Source of the DNA: Neostapfia colusana
Taxonomy: Eukaryota > Streptophyta > Magnoliopsida > Poales > Poaceae
Length of the DNA: 64,000 nucleotides
Assembly (NCBI GenBank): GCA_030760725.1
Contig: JASWHV010000003.1
Coordinates: forward strand, 63,011,264 to 63,075,263
Direction: 5' to 3'
Shown here: piece by piece, positions 57,316-64,000 of the stretch
Numbering within the stretch: the stretch's first letter is position 1
How the letters are laid out: each line of letters starts with the position of its first letter
Position numbers and translations under genes: made by a program
Notes under the pieces: generated by a model
Told to the model about the DNA's origin: nothing
Database searches by the model: none
The model's input: the letters and a program-made list of their open reading frames with translations, nothing else

Positions 57316-58440
57316 ATGGCGAGGTCGTTTTCGCTTGCGGCGGCAGCGCTGCTGCTCGCAGTGGCGGTGAGCGGCGCGGCGGCGCAGGGCGTGGGCTCGA
57401 TCATCACGGAGTCGGTGTACAACAGCATGCTGCCCAACCGCGACAACACGCTCTGCCCGGCCAAGGGGTTCTTCACGTACAGCGCCTTCATCACCGCCGC
57501 CAACTCCTTCCCCCAGTTCGGCACCAGCGGCAGCGCCGAGCAGATGAAGCGCGAGCTCGCCGCCTTCTTCGGCCAGACCTCCCACGAGACCACCGGTCAG
57601 TGTGCGTGTGTGTGGCTTCTGAGAGTTTACTTCAGAGCGAGATCTGCTTGCCACGAATGGTTTGATAAACCGTTTTTTATTTTTATTTTTCTATGTACGC
57701 GAACAGGAGGAACAAGAGGTGCTGCCGATCAGTTCCAGTGGGGGTACTGCTTCAAGGAAGAGATAAACAAGGCGACGTCTCCTCCCTACTATGGACGCGG
57801 ACCAATTCAGTTGACAGGGTACGTGAATACCACCCATACGTGAGAACCGTCGTCGCAATAACCACAGTCATAAGTCAACTCCCTACGCAAATGCTACGTG
57901 CCATCTCAAAGACCACACTGAAATTTCCCGTTCCTGAAAAGTACAAGAGTGTTGGCACACGTTGGGCACCGCTTCCGACCTGGTCCAAGATTTCATTTCA
58001 GCACCATAGGAGGCTATTAGCGTTAGTCCTTGCATAGTCCTTCAACGCTTTTATCTTGTGGCCCACGCAGGCAGTCCAACTACCAGCTCGCCGGCAACGC
58101 GCTGAACGTGGACCTGGTGGGCAACCCGGACCTGGTGTCGACGGACCCGGTGATCTCGTTCAAGACGGCCATCTGGTTCTGGATGACGCCGCAGTCGCCC
58201 AAGCCGTCGAGCCACGACGTCATCCTCGGCAGCTGGACGCCGACGGCCGCGGACAGCGCCGCGGGGCGGGTGCCCGGGTACGGCGTGATCACAAACATCA
58301 TCAACGGCGGGCTCGAGTGCGGCATGGGCCCCAACGACGCCAACATCGACCGCATCGGATACTACAAGCGCTACTGCGACATGCTCAGCGTCGGCTACGG
58401 TGACAACCTCGACTGCTACTCCCAGCAGAAGTTCGGTTGA
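57316..58440 (+). CDS. Secreted class II chitinase (GH19), three exons
   Basis: Exons 57316-57595, 57707-57818 and 58071-58440, with GT-AG introns, give 253 residues. Residues 1-23 are a signal peptide (Ala/Leu-rich, cleaved near AAAQ), so the product is apoplastic or vacuolar. There is no chitin-binding hevein domain, and the mature chain starts directly with the GH19 catalytic domain. The catalytic pair is Glu91 in SHETT and Glu112 in CFKEE; YYGRGPIQLTG and the C-terminal NIINGGLECG block are intact. The enzyme cuts beta-1,4 links in fungal chitin. Between the two Glu the usual GWxTAPDG loop is replaced by GTRGAADQFQ, as I recall for rice Cht11-type class II enzymes. No defects are seen. 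It is the only intact host gene in the window. Confidence 0.94.
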
Positions 58441-58586
58441 ACTGTCATGAACAGTTAGCAACTACCATATATGCGTCCGTGTATCCTCAGTGGACTATAT
58501 TCGTTTCAAAAAAATATATGTGTGTATCCTAGAGGACTAAAACTAAGTGGTATATATATGAATATATATATATGCCTTGATGATTC

Positions 58587-58592
58587 AATAAA
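58587..58592 (+). terminator. Polyadenylation signal of chitinase gene
   Basis: AATAAA about 147 bases after the stop codon, in AT-rich 3' UTR-like sequence. Confidence 0.65.
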
Positions 58593-58674
58593 GAAATTAA
58601 ATGTTCTGGTTATGATTGATCAGCTGATGTTGCCTCCAACCTTTACCAACAACACACATGCATATAAGACTAGG

Positions 58675-59910
58675 TATTAAGGTGGTCTTGGCATATTAAA
58701 CCTAGAGATCTAAAATAGATTTTATTAAGCAAATAGATTGTAAAATTACTTAACCGGGACGGACTTTGGCAAACAGTGCTTAGAAATAAATATCTGAGCT
58801 CAAAAGTCCCTTTCACCAGTTGAAACTAAACCAAATGATTCCCAGTTTTGGAAGGGGGTTAATGAAGACAAAAAGAGAGGTATTTAGTTGTAGCTCCTTT
58901 AATATTAAAAATAGGACACAAACAATATTTTAAAAGGACACATGGATATGTTCCCAACCACTCGAAGATATATACCAAATATCTTATAACATTGTCCACC
59001 GCCCACATGTCCTTGTGGCTGAAGTGATGTGTTTAGATCCACTGAACATCTCTTTCAGAAGACCTTTGATTGATGGAGGCTTCATGAATGACATGACATA
59101 GTAGCTAATTAATCCATATCAGCTAAACCGACGGGAGGGATAGTTTTAGGCGACACCTAGATTAGTCCAATAATTTACTGTCCTATCAATGTATCTCAAC
59201 CAAGTAAATCAACATATCCCATTCTATCATAAGCTAATTTGGAAGTTAAAATCTTTTTCAAAGATCAAGATATTCTTTTGCTATCTCCAAAAGGGGTTGA
59301 TACATTAACTAAAGATAATCTGGTTAAGTCAATTTACGACTCCATCTTCACCAGTAGCCAAGGTAAGAGTTAGAGGGGCAGTGAAAAATATTGCTTATAT
59401 AATTGTAATGAAACAATTAAACATCTCCTTTCTGATTGTCAACATGCAAAGACAATCTGGAGAATTGTCCATATTGATACTGAGTTACAGCCACCTCTCG
59501 GTGCCTGACATGTTAGGAAGTTGGTTACAATCTTACAATGTGAAACAAAAAGAATTATATATTTTGGTTGGGACAGCTGCCCTACGTTGAATGATATAAT
59601 ATTTTACAATATCAACTATTCTTTATTTATGCAGTCTGTTTTTAGGGGACCGTACTGGCTGCGATTTTGGACACTTACACAGAATGATGGCAAGACAAAT
59701 GATGTTCTACAAGGCGAACAAATTCTTAAAGATAACCGCACTAGGGTTTATTTGTCAAGTTTGGTTGCAAACATCACAATATACTTTGTCATTCATAATA
59801 TTTATTTAGTATGATTCCCCTTTGTAATCAGCAATGATGTTGTTATTGTAATAATTCAAAGACTGCATACTTTGTAGAGGTTGGAAAATGTTTTTCCATT
59901 ATCTAAAAAA
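58675..59910 (+). mobile_element. 5'-truncated LINE (L1-type) remnant
   Basis: Begins inside the C-terminal part of an ORF2 (a GLGIL-type motif followed by LWQTVLRNKYLS, about 58740-58800) and passes the zf-RVT region (NETIKHLLSDCQHAKTIWRIV, about 59408-59468) with many frame breaks. It ends in a short A-rich tail after a typical grass LINE 3' end. Duplications ATATAAGACTAGG at 58662-58674 and 59911-59923 are perfect over 13 bases. 5' truncation and a long TSD are the signature of target-primed reverse transcription. No reverse transcriptase core remains. Confidence 0.88.
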
Positions 59911-59984
59911 ATATAAGACTAGGAGTATCCAACTAGAGCTGAAGAATTATAGGTGGGTGCACTACAGGAATTTGAACAATTAAC

Positions 59985-60375
59985 GACGGCTGGAAACCGT
60001 CGTTAATAAAGTGAAAACCGTCGTAAATAAGTTATTTGCGACGGGGAAGACTTATTCACGACTGTTTTCAGCCGTCACCAATAAATAGTCGTAAGTAAGT
60101 TTGTTAACGACGGCTCCCGTTGTAAATAAGATTATTTATGATGGCTAAATAGTCCCGTCGCGAATAAGCTCCCCCCGACTGCCACGTGGCTGGGGGGATT
60201 TATTCACGACGGGCTGATCTTGGCCGTCGTGAATAGACCCATTATTTACGACGACCGACACCGGCCGTCGTAAATAGTACTGGCTTATTTATGACGGTTG
60301 GTCTTGGTCGTCGTAAATAGTAATGGCTTATTTACGACAGCCAGCACCAGGAAACCGTCGTAAATAAGTTTGGTA
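59985..60375. repeat. CACTA subterminal repeat array, third element
   Basis: About fifteen 'ttatttacgacgg' or 'ccgtcgtaaataa' motifs alternate in orientation, several as direct palindromic pairs (for example 60238-60320). Many copies have single-base changes (gatgg, gacga), suggesting age. Confidence 0.88.
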
Positions 60376-60529
60376 ATTTTTTTTAAAAAAATTAGAAAAT
60401 GCTGACCTAGCTTCGAGGCCAGCCCTGGCTCGATGGCCAGCTCACACAGGCAGTCAACAGTAACAACAACAATATGCAGCAAAAATATTATAAACATCTA
60501 CACTAGCTAGACACACACCACACTACACA

Positions 60530-62957
60530 CTACCACGTGCGCTACCTCCAGAACTCGGGAACTCGTCCTCCAGCCTTCGTCCTCCCAGTAGCTGCGGCGA
60601 TGGCATGTGAGCCTCGGTCGCGGAGCCCTGTTATGTATAAGTGTAGTTAGACAAGTTATAAGTTTTAAAATGTATATTTGCATAAGTGAGCTTATTATAA
60701 CTTAGAATTGATCAAGTTAAAATAGTTTTGACTATGTTTGACTAAGTTTGGTGATATTCTAATAAATTTGGCTAACTTTCATCAAATATCGCTATGTTTG
60801 TACCTCTGCTCCTGTAAACGGGGCATGTGGCTCCTGTGGGGGCTGCCACTGTGAAAAGATGACTGGCTGCCCTGCCGTCATAGCCTGTGAACAAAAAACA
60901 TTATCATACAATCATCATTGATATGTTAGAAATATTAATTAAAACGACCCTTACATACCCGCATTGCCGTTTGCATCTGTAGCATGAACGAGGCTTGATA
61001 CTCGTCCCGAGCCCTGCTTGCCGTGGCTTGACGCTCTCTTTCTTGCCGGAGCTGCTCACTTTCTAGCCGGAGCTCCTCCTGTGTCCTGCGGAGCTCGTCC
61101 AGAACACTCTGGAGCTCCAAGGAGCTCGGCTGTCTCGATCCCGCCTGCCGCGATGAAGAGTCACTCGAGGAAGGTCGTGTCTCCCTCGAGTCGACAACTC
61201 CATCGAAGATGGCGAACCTACGAAAGAAGAAAGATTATTAAATTTTCGAATCTCAAATTCATTAACATTAAATAATAAAAAAGAGAACTTACCGTCTGTG
61301 AGGTTTCCCGCCTCCGGGTGCATACGCGGCTTCCGGGATAATTGACGCGCTCTGCCAATCGAAGCCTTCACGTGAAGCCACTCCACCTCCTGCCCATACC
61401 TTGCCTACAAAGATGGAAAGATAATATCATCAAAACTATTTAAGAAAACCCAATACAAATACAAAACAACTAACCAGTGTGTCCGACGCCACTTGAGAAC
61501 ACAACTGGTCAGGCTGTGACGGGTCACTTTCACTATGACCCCTCTTCTAGACCTGAATCGGAGTCGGCTCCTGACCGCTCTCACGCTCCTATGTATATGT
61601 GTTAGTTCAATGAATAATTTTAACATATTTCAAAATAATAGTGACCACACTTACCATGCATTTAGCCAGACGTAAGTAGCCATCTACACCAAACGTGTGC
61701 TTCCCATCTGTACGTCTGCTCTGTTGACGGGTCCTAGAAACTTCCTAGAACCCCTGACTCGCCCACAGAGCACACAGGGCATGGTAGTCCTCCGGACGAC
61801 TATCTAACCACGCTACATCGACCTGCATACTTTTATTATTAGGTTATAGACTATTTACCTATTGTGATTCTTCCACATTTTAAAATAAATATTTTACAAT
61901 TTACCTATGCGTACTGCTCCGCCGTCAAGTACCTGGAAGCCACGTTTTTGAATGCCCCCAGCTCGCCCTCTTCCGGATGCAGCTTCATGTACGCTCTCGT
62001 CGTTTGAATTCTTGCGTTCGATAGCGATTGCACAACGAGCCTCCATGCGTTCTTATGGAACACGGCTCGGGCGTAGTCCACCTCGGCCTCATCCTCCAAA
62101 CGGTACCGTGCCTAAAAACATATTTATACATCATTGGTATTAACCATATTATAGACTTGTATTACAAAAATATATAATTCATGCTTACCATAAAGTCGGA
62201 CCACACAACCTCCTGGTGGTTGCCGTGAGCAACGTGCTGGGCGGTGGCGTAATTGTCCTATGACGTGGCGGGGACACCGTTCACTACACCGGAATAGTGC
62301 AAACGGATACGACGCCCGAGGACACTGTTCACTTGCTTGTGGCGTCCTTGACCCGTGAACGAGTCATCGTACCAAGACCTGATAAAGAATGATAAATCAA
62401 TACATCTAAACGCTAAAATAATCTAAATTGAAGAGCTAGAGATTTACTTATATATCGCCAACCGGACGAATAACTATCCGGTCATCTGGGTTTGCAGGAG
62501 CCGGAGGAGGAGCCACATAGTGACTCCTCCTAGTTCGACGCCTCTGAGGTGGCTCGATGTCAGGTGACCCGGAGGAGTGGTCACCGGAAGAGTCCATAGG
62601 AGGGTCCATAGGCTGGCTACCCGACCCCGAAGGGTGGTCAGCCTGTGCTAGCTGCAGAGGACCTCTCGTCTCTGAGTCCTCGGACCTAGAGTCCTCTTGG
62701 ATAATTTAAAAGAACCGTAATGTAGATGAATGAAGTAATTATTGACATTATAAGTTTCACGAAATGTTATTTACCTTGTCTGACCGCTGTAAGGCGACTG
62801 CTGCGCCTCTCAGCTCCGGTAGCTGACTCATCAAAGCAGCCCGTGTAGCAGAAAGTACGCTAGACGTATTGTCCTGAAAGACGTCAGCTGCCCTATGCAA
62901 GAAACCCCTAGCTAGGCTCCTCGTCTTTCCCTTTACTCTACCACTGCTCGACGACAT
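60530..62957 (-). pseudogene. TNPA-like (Transposase_24/Ptta family) gene, decayed
   Basis: Exon-like segments lie on the minus strand, separated by AT-rich introns. From ATG 62957 they are MSSSSGRVKGKTRSLARG (62957-62780), a Pro/Ser-rich acidic segment (about 62700-62450), and QGRHKQVNSVLGRRIRLHYSG (about 62380-62190). Then come the core ARAVFHKNAWRLVVQSLSNA (62113-61905), a KHTFGVDGYLRLAK segment (about 61710-61650), a coiled coil (61120-60935) and a short C-terminal exon (about 60635-60530). An in-frame TAG near 62260 breaks the third segment. The family binds subterminal repeats with TNPD. The exon borders are approximate. Confidence 0.75.
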
Positions 62958-63095
62958 CCTATTGAATGAAAAATTGTTAATAAATATAAAGGAAAATATA
63001 TAATATGAAAGAAAAGATTTAAGATGTTACTTGAAAATATATAAGACGTTACTCAAAATCTGTTTCAAAATTCATCAGTATCACGACCATGAAAT

Positions 63096-64000
63096 CTACT
63101 CCTTAATCCAGACCACCGATCTTCTGTCGTGATTATTTTTCGGTTTTCGCATTTCACGAGTCTGTAAATCTTGAGCATCTCCAACTAACTCATCGAGACC
63201 TACACCAGGTTCAATGACAAAAGAGCCTGACAACTTTTGTTCTTGGTAAACCTCATCAATCTCAACGTTCAACAAATTATCTTGGTACCTAGCATCATCT
63301 GGTGTATATAACTGCTCACGAGGACTCACCTTGTGCACAACCCACCAAGCGTGTAGTTTTTTGCATGGATAATGTAAATAATACACTTGATGTACTTGGT
63401 AAGCAAGGAAAAAGGTTTCGTGGTCTCATAGCCGTTCGTTGTGTTTGACTTCTATCATACCAAATTGGTTATATCGAGTTCCATTATTGTTATCAAACCA
63501 TTCGCAGTCAACGAAGACTACTTTAAGCTCCTTATTCCCGGCAAAACTGAATTCAAGAATATTTTTAATGATTCCATAATAATTAGTTTCCCGTCCTTCG
63601 GCGTCAACAGCCGTAGTCACAACACCGGTATTAGAAGTTGCCGCAAGTGGACGAACAACTTCAAATTCAGTTGAACGGAATAAAAAACCATTGATGTCTT
63701 ATCGACCATAGCTTCTAACTTTAATGGATCCGTAGGACAGCTGAAGCAAGTCCTCATAGACACCAGCATTTTTTTGCACTATCCAAAATATAGACGTTAG
63801 AAAACTATATAGAGCAATACTTGTAAGTCATATTAGAATAAAGACAAGAAATTATTACATGATCTCTAAACCAAGATTGAAAGTTAGGCCCTCCATTTAG
63901 TTCATAATGTCGCATCGTTTCTACTTGCTTGCTCGTAGGTTGATGCTTAGATTTCCAATTTTGGTAATCAAACCCACTACATATATAATAAAAAATAACG
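63096..64000 (-). pseudogene. TNPD-like transposase C terminus (DUF4216), decayed
   Basis: Minus-strand frames 63620-63426 and 63386-63096 contain the DUF4216 signature (VFVDCEWFDNNNGTRYNQFG, then YYLHYPCKKLHAWWVVHKVS). An in-frame TGA replacing a Trp codon at about 63426-63428 separates them. Farther right, an AT-rich intron (about 63720-63860) precedes NFQSWFRDHV-type sequence (about 63890). The catalytic Transposase_21 part would lie beyond 64000. DUF4216 is the usual C-terminal region of plant CACTA TNPD proteins. Confidence 0.85.

Larger units (their letters stand above)
59960..64000 (-). mobile_element. CACTA (En/Spm) transposon, 3' end, truncated by window
   Basis: Terminus CACTACAGGAATTTG at 59960, followed by a subterminal array, then minus-strand TNPA-like and TNPD genes running to the window edge. 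The gene order read leftwards is TNPD, TNPA-like, terminus. Its subterminal motif is 'ttatttacgacggc', not the 'tatatacgacggc' of the other two elements, so it is a related but distinct family. The other end lies outside the window. Confidence 0.92.

Noticed and set aside
56962..57654. Long antisense ORF over chitinase exon 1
   Set aside because: It mirrors GC-rich codons of the real gene and includes promoter DNA; no domain.
58051..58461. Antisense and alternate-frame ORFs over chitinase exon 3
   Set aside because: Shadows of the GC-rich exon; the sense frame has clear GH19 motifs.

Overview
This is nuclear DNA from a grass (Poaceae). The evidence is an intron-containing class II GH19 chitinase with GC-rich coding sequence, CACTA elements with 'tacgacggc' subterminal repeats, very long-LTR Tekay/Del-type Ty3 elements, a CRM-like Ty3 element and an Au-like SINE. 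Only one ordinary host gene is supported: the secreted chitinase at 57316-58440 (+). Almost everything else is transposable-element DNA.

Layout. 1-2221: one end of a decayed CACTA element with an antisense TNPD pseudogene. 2774-3270: a non-autonomous hAT-like element. 3399-6825: a PIF/Harbinger-like element (TAA duplication) carrying a long-TIR Mutator-like element at 5686-6752. 6829-7455: intergenic DNA with a 96-bp tandem duplication. 7461-55149: a five-element nest in four layers. 55215-55397: a SINE. 57218-58592: the chitinase gene. 58675-59910: a 5'-truncated LINE with a 13-bp target duplication. 59960 to the window end: another CACTA element with decayed TNPA-like and TNPD genes.

The nest resolves base by base. 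Outermost is a minus-strand Tekay-like Ty3 element (7461-55149, TSD TCAAT). A Ty1/copia element (19395-54524, TSD AATTC) split one of its LTRs. The copia reverse transcriptase is split by a plus-strand CRM-like Ty3 element (23983-51919, TSD TGACA). That element is cut twice: in gag by a CACTA element (26529-31613, TSD AAT) and in reverse transcriptase by a plus-strand Tekay-like element with ~4-kb LTRs (33345-48725, TSD TTATC). LTR pair similarity, judged by eye, rises from about 88% (outermost) through about 93% (copia) and about 96-97% (CRM-like) to about 98-99% (inner Tekay), which agrees with the nesting order.

All transposon genes carry stops, frameshifts or deletions, so none looks autonomous as it stands. 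The inner Tekay-like element is the best preserved. It also carries an uncharacterised ORF pair upstream of gag: a dsRBD-like module, one in-frame TAG, then a coiled coil. Both this pair and gag are directly preceded by splice-acceptor-like sequence. That is the most interesting possibly undescribed feature in the window.
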